Source of the DNA: Schaalia odontolytica
Lineage (GTDB): Bacteria > Actinomycetota > Actinomycetes > Actinomycetales > Actinomycetaceae
Direction: 5' to 3'
Assembly: GCF_002847525.1 (NCBI RefSeq)
Contig: NZ_PKKM01000010.1
Span: 63,071-108,640, forward strand
DNA length: 45,570 nucleotides
The translations under genes and the position numbers were made by a program. Below the pieces are notes generated by a model. It was not told the DNA's origin. It made no database searches and worked only from the letters and a program-made list of their open reading frames with translations. Of the stretch, positions 15,324-23,712 are shown in pieces. Position 1 is the stretch's first letter; each line of letters begins with the position of its first letter.

Positions 15324-15830
15324 CTAACGGCGGCGGATCGAGGCGAGCTCGCGCTCGTAGGCGCGCCCGGGTGAGGCGGCCCGCCCGCGGTGCTCCCACG
15401 TGAGGATCAGCGCGGGGTTGAAGGCGCGCGAGCACACCCCGCACGAGGAGACGCGGCGCGGTGCCCGGTACAGGCGTCGTGTGGCCCCGCAGCGCGGGCA
15501 CGTGCCCACCCAGGGCGCGTCCGGGGAGGGCAGGGACGAGGGCAGCCGGGCGGAATCGGGGGCGCCGAGGGCGCGTGCGGCCCGCTTCCACGCGGCGTCG
15601 TGCCCGTGCTCAGGGCCGACGAGGGCGTGGGCGATCTCGTGCAGGACGACGCCCCGGATCGTCTCCGCGTCGTACAGGTCGGTGAGCGGCCCGGACAGGC
15701 TGATCGTGCGCGATGTGTGCGTGCACGCCCCGGCACGGCGTTTGGCGTGGTCGAAGCGGAAACGCCAGTCGGCCAGCCCAGCCGCGTCCATGAGGGAGCG
15801 CGCGAGGGATCGAGCCTCCTCCCGTTTCAC
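15324..15830 (-). CDS. SprT-like zinc metalloprotease-fold protein
   Basis: SprT-like protein of 168 residues. The zinc site HEIAH is at 64-68, followed by a further His-rich stretch (PEHGHDAAW), and a zinc ribbon comes from CPRC (111-114) and CGVC (130-133). The family is related to the Spartan protease that removes DNA-protein crosslinks; bacterial function is poorly known. The GTG start at 15830 overlaps the TGA of hrpA (GTGA), so the two are probably made together. A much longer open frame reaching to 17291 is an artefact of reading hrpA out of frame. Confidence 0.85.
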   Translation of the reverse strand: MKREEARSLARSLMDAAGLADWRFRFDHAKRRAGACTHTSRTISLSGPLTDLYDAETIRGVVLHEIAHALVGPEHGHDAAWKRAARALGAPDSARLPSSLPSPDAPWVGTCPRCGATRRLYRAPRRVSSCGVCSRAFNPALILTWEHRGRAASPGRAYERELASIRRR

Positions 15831-18800
15831 CGCGCCCCCGCGAGCACGCCGAGCAGGCGCTTCATGGAGACCTTGTTGGGCGTGCCCAGGGTCTGGGCGA
15901 ACATGGACACGCGCAGCTCCTCGGCCATCCACCGCGCCTGGGTGAGCGCGGCGTCTCGGCGGGCGTCGTAGGGCCGACGCTCCAGGGCCTCGCGCGTGGC
16001 GGCGATCTCGGCCTCGGCCTGGTGGATGCGGTCCATGTCCTCCAGGTCGCGGGCCAGTGCCCCCGGCGACGAGGCGGCGCGCTCGATGCGCACGGCCCCG
16101 GCGCGCAGGTAGCGGGCCAGGTGCGGCAGCGCGGAGGCGGGCGTCGCCGACACGAAACCCTCGTAGAGCAGGGTCTTCCCATGCGCCGCGACGTCGCGCG
16201 TCGTCTCTTCGAGCGAGGCCTGGGGGTGCGAGCGTACGGCGGCGTCGGCCTCGGCGCTGGCCTCCAGGGCACGCACGACGTGGGAGAGGATCTGGTAGAC
16301 GCGGTCCTCGTGGGTGTCGCGCGCGGCCGCCACGAGGGTCTCGAAGGCCTCGGGGTCGCGCACGTCGGCCGGTGTACTCAGCTCGTCCACGAGGGCGAGG
16401 GCCGAGGCCAGCTGCGCGTCCGCGACCAGGGCCGCCGTGTCCGCGTAGGGGGAGGCCGCGAGCATGAGGGCCTCGCGGCCCGTCCAGCGCGTGGTCACCC
16501 GGTTCGTCGCCAGGGCGACGCGGGAGAGCAGCAGGCGGGCGAGGCCGGCGCGGTGCTCGCGATCGGCCTCGGCGGCGCTGGCCATGACGCGCACGCCCGC
16601 AGCCGGGGCCGCGGCGCTGCCCTGGGGGACCAGGGCGGGGAAGGCCCGCAGCGTCATCGAGCCCGAGGTCTGCGTGATCGAGCGCGGCAGCGTCGGCATC
16701 TGCGTGACGCCGTCCGCGTGGAACGCCGGGTCCGGCGCTGGGGCCGAGGCCTGGGCGTCCTTTGGCGCGTGCGCGCCCCCGTTTGGGGCAGACTGCGCGC
16801 CCTTGGGGGTGGGGGAATCCTCCCCACCGCGCGCGGCGGCCTTCTCCGAGGCCCCGCGCCCGCGCTTGTTCCTGCGCGCCTGCTTCTCGCTGGCCTCCTC
16901 GAGGGCCGCGCGCACGGCCGTGCGCACCGCCTTGTTCGCGTCGCTGGCGAGGGATCGCTGCAGGTAGGCCAGGTCCTTGCCCGCGCCCAGCTCCTTGCCC
17001 GACGCGTCGGTGACGACGAAGGTCATGCGCAGGTGGTCGGGCAGGTGGGCGCGCGCGTGCGCCAGGTCCGCCTCGCTGAGGTCCACGCCGCGCAGGACGC
17101 GCACCGCGTGGGCGAGGGCCTCCAGGACGGGGCGCTCGGTGAGGGGGCGGGGCTTGGGCGCCTCGCTCGCGGCGGTCGCTTCGGGACCCTGAGTGGCCGG
17201 CGCCTGTGTGGGCGTCTCCTTCTGCGTGGCCTTCTTCGGTGCCTTCGCAGGGGAATTGCGCGTTGAGAGACGGCCGGAGGTCGCGCCCCACGCGGCCAGT
17301 CGGCCCATCGCGGCGTCCAGGCTCAGCGGGTCCGGCTCGTCGGAGTCGGCGGCCTTCGTCGCTTTCCCGGAGGACTTGTCCGCCGCTGACGCCACCACGG
17401 CCTCGACCGGCTCGTCGCCCGCCTGCTCGATCCAGCGAGCCACCGACGCGGCCACGTCCGGCGCGGGGGCCAGCAGGCGGCGCACGCCCTTGGGCAGCGC
17501 GCGGATCGCCTCGGTCAGCAGGTCCTCGCGCATGCCCGGCACCAGCCAGTCCGTGCCCGCGTCGCTCACGCGCTCGAGCACCTCGATCGGGATGCGCATC
17601 GACACGCCGTCACGCGGGCTGCCCGGCGCGAACTCGTAGCTCAGGGGCAGCGACAGGTCGCCGCACTGCCAACGATCCGGGAAGCCCTCGCCGGAGGTCG
17701 CCTCGCGCGGCATCAGCAGGGACGCCGGGTAAATCAGTAAGTCCGGGTGAGAGCGGCGCTCGTCCTTCCACCAGCGGTTGAACGCCGCCGCGCTGGTCAC
17801 GTGCTCGGGGATCAAATCGTCGAAGAAACGGAAGCGCGCCTGCTCGTCCGCGACGAGGCCGTGGGTGCGGCTACGGCGCTCAACCTCGCGAGCCTGCTCC
17901 ACCAGGGCCTCGTTTCGGCGCTGGAAACCGTGCCTCTCCCTCCACTGGCTATCCACCAGGGCGTTGCGAATGAACATCTCGCGGGCCAGCTCGCGGGCCG
18001 TCGTCCCCTCGCGCGCGGCCGCCAGCTCCTCGAAATGACGCGGCTCAAACGACCCCGACGACAGGGGATCCTTCGACGCCGACACCAACCCGGCCGCCAG
18101 CGCCTCCAGCGACCCCGCGCGCGGAGCGTGAGAGCGCGAGGCGGCCACGGCCTCGTCGATGACGAGATCCCCCAAGCGCCCCAGCAGCACCTCGCGGTCC
18201 GCCGCCAGCGTCAGCCCATAGAGGGTCACCCGCTCGCGGACCATCGCCGCGCCCTTCGCGACCGACCAGAACGGCTCCGAATACGAGCGCTTGAGCAGGC
18301 CGCGCGCCGCCGGCTCCACCCACTCCGGGCGAATGCGGGCCACCGTGCGTGCAAACAGGCGCGAGGTCTCCACGAGCTCCGCCGTCATCACCCAGGCGGG
18401 GTGCCCGCTCACGCCCGAACCCGGCCAGATCGTGAAGTGCGTGCCGCGCGCGCCCTCGTAGTCGCGCTTCGTCTCATCCCACGATCCCAGGTAGGACAGC
18501 AGGCCCACCAGCAGCGAGCGGTGCACCTGGTCCGCGTCCACGCTCGCCGTGCCCTGCCCGTAGGCCAGGACCGCGCGAACGGCCGCGTCCTGCGCGCCGC
18601 CGAACTGGGCGGCCTCCACGACGTCGCCCGTCGACGGCTCGCCCACCGGCCCCGCGGCGATCCCCAGCGCCCGGGCCATCTGGCGCAGCTGGCCGACCAC
18701 GTCGCGCCACTCGCGCCACCGCAGGTAGTGGAAAAACTCCGCGCGGCACATGCGCCGGAACGCCGAGCCCGACAGGTCGCGCGCCTGTACCGCCAGGTAG

Positions 18801-20677
18801 CGCCACAGGTTCAGGTACGTGATGAAGTCCGAATGCGGGTCCGCCAGGCGCGCGTGCGAGGCGTCCGCCGTGCCCTGATGCTCGGCCGGGCGCTCGCGCA
18901 CGTCCTGGATCGACAGCGCCGCCACGATGACGAGCACCTCCGAGGCGCAGCCCAGGCGCTCGGCCTCCAGGAGCATGCGCCCCAGGCGCGGGTCGATCGG
19001 CAGGCGCGCCAGGTCCCGGCCAATGCCGGTGAGCCTGTACTGGGACGAGGCCGGGGCCGCGTCCGCGCCCTCACGATCCTGCGCGAGCGCGCCGATCTCC
19101 ACCAGGAGGGCCACGCCGTCGCGCACCGCGCGCCGATCCGGGGCGTCCAGGAACGGGAAGTCCTCGACGGCGCCCAGGCCGAGGGACGCCATCTGCAAGA
19201 TGACGCTGGCCAGCGACGTGCGCAGGATTTCCGGCTCCGTGAAGCGCGGACGCGACAGGTAGTCGGCCTGCGAGAACAGGCGGATTGCCACGCCCTCCGC
19301 GACTCGTCCGCATCGGCCCGCGCGCTGGTTCGCGCTCGCCTGGCTGACCGGCTCGATCGGCAGGCGCTGTACCTTCGTCTTGTTGGAATAGCGGGAAATA
19401 CGCGCCAAACCCGGGTCGATGACGTAGCGGATGCCCGGCACCGTCAGTGACGTCTCCGCGACGTTCGTCGCCAGGACCACGCGGCGCAGGCGGTGCGGCT
19501 CGAACACGCGATGCTGCTCGGCCGCCGTCAGCCGCGCGTACAGCGGCAGGATCTCGATGTCTCCCGGACGCGCGCCCTTGTCGTCTCCCGCGCGCCGGCC
19601 TCGTCCCTTCAAGTGATCGAGGAGGGCCGCCTCCGTGTCGCGGATGTCGCGCTCGCCGGGCAGGAAGACCAGGATGTCGCCGTCGCCCTCCGCGCTCAGC
19701 TCGTCCACCGCGTGACAGATCGCGGTCTCCACATCGATGTCCTCGCCCATGCCGTAGCCCAGCGTCGCCAGCTCGTCGTCCGGGTCCTCCAAGACCAGCT
19801 GCATCGGGCCGGACTCGGTGACCTCGGTGGTCTCGATAATCTCGATGGGATCGTCCGCCTGCTTGCCGGAGGCCTCGGACGTGTACGACGAGGGCGTCGT
19901 CGGGCCGAGGGGACGGTAGCGGATCTCGACCGGGTAAGTGCGGCCCGACACCTCGATGACCGGCGCGGGCTCGATCAGGCGACCCGAACCGGGAGCGCCC
20001 TCCCACGTGCCGAAATGGCGCGCGAAACGATCCGAATCGATCGTCGCCGACGTGATGATGACCTTCAGGTCCGGGCGCGCGGGCAGCAGGCGCGCCACGT
20101 AGCCCAAGATGAAGTCGATGTTCAGGCTGCGCTCGTGGGCCTCGTCAATGATGAGCGTGTCGTAGCGGCGCAGCATCGGATCCGACTGAATCTCCGCCAG
20201 CAAGATGCCGTCCGTCATGAGCTTGACGAGGGTCGTGGGGCCGACCTCGTCCGTGAAACGCACCTGGTAGCCGACCACCTGGCCGCGCTCGCGGCCCACG
20301 GTCTGGCCCAGCTCGTCGGCGATGCGATCCGCGACCGAACGCGCCGCGAGCCTGCGCGGCTGGGTGTGCCCGATCATGCCGGCGACGCCGCGGCCCAGCT
20401 GCATGCAGATCTTCGGCAGCTGCGTCGTCTTGCCCGAGCCGGTCTCGCCCGACACGATGACCACCTGGTGGTCTCGGATGGCCTGGGCGATCTCATCGCG
20501 GCGGGCGCTCACCGGCAGATCCGGGAAGGAAATGACGGGGATTGCCGCGGCGCGCTCTGCTAGTTGCTCCGGCGTGAAAGGCTTGAATGGGCGCGCGTGC
20601 TCGCGGGGGCGCCTGCGTCCGGCGTTGCGCGGGCGCGGTTTGCGTGCTTTGGGCGTGGCGGAGCGAGAGTCAGGCAT
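15827..20677 (-). CDS. hrpA: ATP-dependent RNA helicase HrpA
   Basis: DEAH-box RNA helicase, 1616 residues. Walker A GETGSGKTT is at 77-85, DEAH at 178-181, then SAT (SATIDSDRF), a helicase C domain with the QRAGRCGR motif, HA2/OB domains and the long C-terminal region specific to HrpA. It is longer than E. coli HrpA (about 1300). The extra length lies mainly in acidic/Ala/Pro/Lys-rich linkers: one in the N-terminal helicase part (around EIIETTEVTESG), one near residues 1090-1170 and one near 1265-1330. In E. coli HrpA acts on stalled or collided ribosomes. No clear ribosome-binding site precedes the ATG. It is coupled to the SprT-like gene downstream. Two CCGGCCTCGTC-type words lie within it. 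Confidence 0.95.
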   Translation of the reverse strand: MPDSRSATPKARKPRPRNAGRRRPREHARPFKPFTPEQLAERAAAIPVISFPDLPVSARRDEIAQAIRDHQVVIVSGETGSGKTTQLPKICMQLGRGVAGMIGHTQPRRLAARSVADRIADELGQTVGRERGQVVGYQVRFTDEVGPTTLVKLMTDGILLAEIQSDPMLRRYDTLIIDEAHERSLNIDFILGYVARLLPARPDLKVIITSATIDSDRFARHFGTWEGAPGSGRLIEPAPVIEVSGRTYPVEIRYRPLGPTTPSSYTSEASGKQADDPIEIIETTEVTESGPMQLVLEDPDDELATLGYGMGEDIDVETAICHAVDELSAEGDGDILVFLPGERDIRDTEAALLDHLKGRGRRAGDDKGARPGDIEILPLYARLTAAEQHRVFEPHRLRRVVLATNVAETSLTVPGIRYVIDPGLARISRYSNKTKVQRLPIEPVSQASANQRAGRCGRVAEGVAIRLFSQADYLSRPRFTEPEILRTSLASVILQMASLGLGAVEDFPFLDAPDRRAVRDGVALLVEIGALAQDREGADAAPASSQYRLTGIGRDLARLPIDPRLGRMLLEAERLGCASEVLVIVAALSIQDVRERPAEHQGTADASHARLADPHSDFITYLNLWRYLAVQARDLSGSAFRRMCRAEFFHYLRWREWRDVVGQLRQMARALGIAAGPVGEPSTGDVVEAAQFGGAQDAAVRAVLAYGQGTASVDADQVHRSLLVGLLSYLGSWDETKRDYEGARGTHFTIWPGSGVSGHPAWVMTAELVETSRLFARTVARIRPEWVEPAARGLLKRSYSEPFWSVAKGAAMVRERVTLYGLTLAADREVLLGRLGDLVIDEAVAASRSHAPRAGSLEALAAGLVSASKDPLSSGSFEPRHFEELAAAREGTTARELAREMFIRNALVDSQWRERHGFQRRNEALVEQAREVERRSRTHGLVADEQARFRFFDDLIPEHVTSAAAFNRWWKDERRSHPDLLIYPASLLMPREATSGEGFPDRWQCGDLSLPLSYEFAPGSPRDGVSMRIPIEVLERVSDAGTDWLVPGMREDLLTEAIRALPKGVRRLLAPAPDVAASVARWIEQAGDEPVEAVVASAADKSSGKATKAADSDEPDPLSLDAAMGRLAAWGATSGRLSTRNSPAKAPKKATQKETPTQAPATQGPEATAASEAPKPRPLTERPVLEALAHAVRVLRGVDLSEADLAHARAHLPDHLRMTFVVTDASGKELGAGKDLAYLQRSLASDANKAVRTAVRAALEEASEKQARRNKRGRGASEKAAARGGEDSPTPKGAQSAPNGGAHAPKDAQASAPAPDPAFHADGVTQMPTLPRSITQTSGSMTLRAFPALVPQGSAAAPAAGVRVMASAAEADREHRAGLARLLLSRVALATNRVTTRWTGREALMLAASPYADTAALVADAQLASALALVDELSTPADVRDPEAFETLVAAARDTHEDRVYQILSHVVRALEASAEADAAVRSHPQASLEETTRDVAAHGKTLLYEGFVSATPASALPHLARYLRAGAVRIERAASSPGALARDLEDMDRIHQAEAEIAATREALERRPYDARRDAALTQARWMAEELRVSMFAQTLGTPNKVSMKRLLGVLAGAR
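19044..19056 (-). repeat. Dispersed 13-mer, copy 4
   Basis: Exact copy inside hrpA, in a variable stretch encoding APASS. An 11-base core copy lies in the same gene at 19595-19605 in the other direction. Confidence 0.7.
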
Positions 20678-20755
20678 GATAGAGCCAGTCTAGTCGCTGG
20701 CCAGAGGCGGCCGCCCGGCACCTGGCGGCGTGGCAGCAGTGGAAGGCGTGACACA

Positions 20756-20875
20756 CCCAAAGTCGCATGCAATTCCCTTGGGTCAGTTTTTGAGTGCGGC
20801 TTAAATCCGCATGATTTCAACGGTCTGATTTCAAACGTTGAAATAGGTGCGAGGGAATTGCATGCGACATTTGGG
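20756..20875 (+). repeat. Palindromic element, copy F (GCATGC arms, core type I)
   Basis: CCCAAAGTCGCATGCAATT with CCC (20756-20777) is complemented by the right end (20853-20875, one extra base). The core ATCCGCATGATTTCAACGG and nested stem TTTCAACG with CGTTGAAA are well preserved. It lies between hrpA and the ADP-ribosylglycohydrolase gene, both on the minus strand; no other feature was seen in that 250-bp gap. Confidence 0.85.
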
Positions 20876-20930
20876 GGTAACTGTTGGGTGAGGGCGTGGG
20901 TGTGGGTGAGGGTGTGACGAGTCTGGGCCG

Positions 20931-21899
20931 TCAGGCGGAGGCCTCGTCCTGCAGGTCCTCGTCGAAGCGAGTCACGGGAGGCTCCAGGCGCAGATCCACG
21001 AGGTCACGCGCCAGCTGGTCGATCTCCTCGCCCAGGTACACGCGCTCCCTCCACGAGGCCGGGATACCCTCGATCCCATAGAAAGCGCCGCCCAGCTGCC
21101 CGTAGATCGCAGCGTTCGTGTCCGAGTCGCCGCCCATGTTCGAAATCGCCAGGGTCGCGTCCTTGAAGGACGGGAAATCTAGGAGGCCGTGCACCGCCAG
21201 GCGCAGGCCGTTGACGATGTAGCCGCTTGTCTCCGCCTCCCACGAGGCACGAACCTGCGGATCGGGGCTGATCACCCTTGCGGCCATGTCGTCGAACGCC
21301 GCGCCCGTTGACGCCCACGACACGTCCATGAGCTGCTCCGGGGACCACCCCAGCAGGGCGCCCACCAGCAGGGCGGCGAAGACCTCGGTGGCGGCCTCGG
21401 CCTCGACCGAGAAATGCGTCTCGCGCGCGCTCAAGCGAGCGGTCGTGACCACCTCGCGCGGGGAACGCGAGCGGAAACCCGCGATCACCATGGGCGCCAG
21501 GCGCATAATCGCGCCGTTACCGGCACTGTTCGAGCGCTCGGCGGTCACCGGCACGCGCTGTTCGTGCTCGTAATCGAACAGCGCGGCACGCACCTGGCCG
21601 CCGATATCGAAACACCTGTCCGTCGACGAGCGATAACCCTTCGAATACCAGCGCTGGTAGCGCTCCATCACGTCAAAGGAGTCGTAGCGGCCCTTCGCCA
21701 GCAGGGAGTCCGCGATGCATAGCGCCATCGATGTGTCATCCGTCCACTGCCCGGGCTTCAACAGGAAGGGGCCGCCGCCCACCATGTCCGTGATCGGCTC
21801 GAAGGTGCCCGCCCACTTGAACTCATTCGTGGTGCCCACCGCGTCGCCGACAGCCAGGCCCATGAGAGCGCCGCGCGCCCGAGAAAGAAAATCCGTCAT
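20931..21899 (-). CDS. ADP-ribosylglycohydrolase family protein
   Basis: DraG/ADP-ribosylglycohydrolase-fold enzyme, 322 residues, which would remove ADP-ribose from a protein or small molecule. Metal-site motifs are visible: the early GALMGLAVGDAVG, TDDT at 53-56 (GQWTDDTSMAL) and the late GGDSDTNAAIYGQ. The ATG at 21899 gives the normal N-terminus (MTDFLSRARGALMG); a GTG at 21923 is also in frame. No ADP-ribosyltransferase is adjacent, so the substrate is unknown. Confidence 0.88.
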   Translation of the reverse strand: MTDFLSRARGALMGLAVGDAVGTTNEFKWAGTFEPITDMVGGGPFLLKPGQWTDDTSMALCIADSLLAKGRYDSFDVMERYQRWYSKGYRSSTDRCFDIGGQVRAALFDYEHEQRVPVTAERSNSAGNGAIMRLAPMVIAGFRSRSPREVVTTARLSARETHFSVEAEAATEVFAALLVGALLGWSPEQLMDVSWASTGAAFDDMAARVISPDPQVRASWEAETSGYIVNGLRLAVHGLLDFPSFKDATLAISNMGGDSDTNAAIYGQLGGAFYGIEGIPASWRERVYLGEEIDQLARDLVDLRLEPPVTRFDEDLQDEASA

Positions 21900-21984
21900 G
21901 ACCCTAGTGTGACACAGGGACACCGCATCTGGGCCCCGGCCTCCGCTTCGCGAACCCCCGAGGTCAGGGGAGCGCGCGGGTCAG

Positions 21985-21997
21985 CCCCGGCCTCGTC
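21985..21997 (+). repeat. Dispersed 13-mer, copy 5
   Basis: Exact copy between the ADP-ribosylglycohydrolase and VIT genes; forms one arm of the terminator-like hairpin at 21990-22014. Confidence 0.7.
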
Positions 21998-22014
21998 CCC
22001 GCTGGAGACGAGGC
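21990..22014 (-). terminator. Hairpin after the VIT transporter gene, built on the 13-mer
   Basis: GCCTCGTC (21990-21997) pairs with GACGAGGC (22007-22014) around a 9-base loop, directly after the minus-strand stop at 22016. One arm is part of an exact CCCCGGCCTCGTC copy (21985-21997). Confidence 0.55.
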
Positions 22015-22015
22015 G

Positions 22016-23143
22016 TCAGGCGATCGACGTGCCGAACAGTGAGCCCAGCAGGTACGTCACCCCCGCGGCGCCGTAACCCACGACGAGCTGGCGCAGCGCG
22101 CGGGGCGCGGGGGACTGACCGGACAGGATGCCGACCACGCCGCCCGTAAACAGCAGGGCGACGCCGACGATCACAGCCGCGACGACAATCGCGGTCATGC
22201 CGGTCATGCCCAGCAGGTAGGGAATCAGAGGGAAGAACGCGCCCACAGCGAAGAAACAGAACGAGGACAGCGCCGCCTTCATGGGTGTGCCCACCTGGTC
22301 CCCCGCGCCGTCCGACTCGGGGCTACCGCCCAGTGCGGCGCGTACCGCGATCGCGCCGGACTCGCCGGTCGCAGGCTTGGCGAGGCGTGCGAAAACCTGC
22401 CTCGCGTGCCGCTCGGCCTCCTCCTCGCTCTCGCCGCGCGCACGGAACACAAGCGCCAGCTCGTTCGCGTCCACGTCCAGGTCCGGCACCGCCTGATGCG
22501 CGTCCGGGTCGGGGATCGAGGCATCGAGCAGTTCGCGCTGACTGCGCACGCTCACCCACTCGCCGGCCGCCATCGACAGGGCGCCCGCGAGCAGGCCCGA
22601 AATGCCCGTCAGGAGAACGACGTGGGGCTCCATGCCCGTCGCCGCCACACCCAGCACGAGCGCCAGGTTCGACACGAGGCCGTCGTTCGCGCCAAAAACC
22701 GCCGCGCGGAACGTGCCCGCCAGGGTCTCGCGGGACTTCGCCGCCAGGGAACGAATGACCTCGGCGTGAATGTGCTCATCCGCCTGCATGTGCGCGGGCA
22801 CGTCGTCATCCACGTCGCGGGCGGAACGCTGCTCCGCGCGCTGGGCCATCGCCAGAATGAAAATCGTGCCAAAGAGGTGCGCGAGGACCGACGCGGCGCG
22901 CGTGCGCAGCGGCGGCTTCGGGGCGGGCAGGGCTCGATCACCCAGGCGCGCCAGCCAATACTCCTCGTGGCGGCGCTCCGCCTCCTCGAGCTGCAAGAGG
23001 ACCGCGCGCTCCTCGCCCGTCCGGCGCTCGGACAGGTCGCGGTAGGTGCGGGCCTCCATGCGCTCCTCGGCCAGGTGCTTGCGCCAGCGCTTAAGCTGCG
23101 CGCGCGTGGGCTCCTGGCCGTCGGTCAGCGGGTCCGCGTTCAT
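22016..23143 (-). CDS. VIT/CCC1-type iron or manganese transporter with ferritin-like N-domain
   Basis: Membrane metal transporter of 375 residues. Residues 1-150 form a ferritin/rubrerythrin-like helical domain with repeated Glu/His (EERMEARTYRDLSE, EEAERRHEEYW, ADEHIHAEVI). The VIT part begins with FGANDGLVSNLALVLGVA, followed by AAGEWVSVRSQREL and three further helices at the C-terminus. The ATG at 23143 has GAGGGAACGAGG upstream; a TTG at 23167 is less likely. Relatives move Fe2+ or Mn2+ and the N-domain probably binds the metal before transport. The gene follows the YtxH-like gene by 20 bases. Confidence 0.87.
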   Translation of the reverse strand: MNADPLTDGQEPTRAQLKRWRKHLAEERMEARTYRDLSERRTGEERAVLLQLEEAERRHEEYWLARLGDRALPAPKPPLRTRAASVLAHLFGTIFILAMAQRAEQRSARDVDDDVPAHMQADEHIHAEVIRSLAAKSRETLAGTFRAAVFGANDGLVSNLALVLGVAATGMEPHVVLLTGISGLLAGALSMAAGEWVSVRSQRELLDASIPDPDAHQAVPDLDVDANELALVFRARGESEEEAERHARQVFARLAKPATGESGAIAVRAALGGSPESDGAGDQVGTPMKAALSSFCFFAVGAFFPLIPYLLGMTGMTAIVVAAVIVGVALLFTGGVVGILSGQSPAPRALRQLVVGYGAAGVTYLLGSLFGTSIA

Positions 23144-23163
23144 GGCCTCGTTCCCTCGCGCGC

Positions 23164-23460
23164 TCAACGCTGCGTCGTGGAAGAGGTGGTCTGCGCGTCG
23201 ACCGTCGTCGGCTGGGAGGCGGGGGCTCCGAAGAGGCGTTCCTTCACGGCATCGGCGACCTTATCGGTGACCTGTTCGCCGCCCGCGCGCACGATGTCGG
23301 ACATCTTCTGGCCAGCCGCATCCAGGGGGCGTGCCACGATCGGGAAACGGCGCAGCTTCGAGGCGTTCGCGCGAATCTGCTCGTAGCGCTCGCGGCCTGC
23401 TCGGGTGCCCAGGACGTATCCGATGCCAACTCCGATGAGGATTCCAGTCTTGGTTCCCAT
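23164..23460 (-). CDS. YtxH-like small membrane-anchored protein
   Basis: Small protein of 98 residues starting at the ATG with AAGGAC upstream. A single N-terminal glycine-rich helix (GILIGVGIGYVLGTRAGRERY) of the YtxH type is followed by a charged, probably helical part and a Thr/Ser/Gln-rich end. No enzymatic motif is visible. It is the first gene of a pair with the VIT transporter. Function unknown; stress-linked membrane or envelope roles have been suggested for YtxH-like proteins. Confidence 0.7.
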   Translation of the reverse strand: MGTKTGILIGVGIGYVLGTRAGRERYEQIRANASKLRRFPIVARPLDAAGQKMSDIVRAGGEQVTDKVADAVKERLFGAPASQPTTVDAQTTSSTTQR

Positions 23461-23692
23461 GAATGTCCTTCTCTCGCTGCAAGTGGTGGGGCGTCCCGTT
23501 GTGGTGGGTGTTTCGCAAGCCCCGTGGGCGCGGCTCTCACCGGCGCGTATGCGTCCCATCTTAGTGGTGCTGCCCGCCGTGCCGCACGATCCTCACCATG
23601 AGTGGGGATTATTCACGGATGCTTCTAGTCTCAGGTGTCCTCTTGTCACATTCGTGCACAGTGTGGGCCCCTCTTTCCGTGAGCGGCCCTCA

Positions 23693-23712
23693 CACGCTAT
23701 GTTTATAGCGTG
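23693..23712 (+). promoter_or_regulatory. Inverted repeat over the hydrolase start, possible leaderless start
   Basis: CACGCTAT (23693-23700), loop GTTT, ATAGCGTG (23705-23712): a perfect 8-bp inverted repeat whose last three bases are the GTG start codon. TATGTT at 23698-23703 stands at the distance expected for a -10 box if the transcript starts at the GTG, and no ribosome-binding site is present. It could be a regulator site or a start-sequestering hairpin. Confidence 0.5.

Noticed and set aside
17246..17262. Arm-like GGGGAATTGCGCG inside hrpA
   Set aside because: Only a partial match, no partner arm, and it lies in a coding linker; probably chance.
15324..17291. 655-codon minus-strand frame
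   Set aside because: Only its last 168 codons are real (SprT-like); the rest is hrpA read out of frame.
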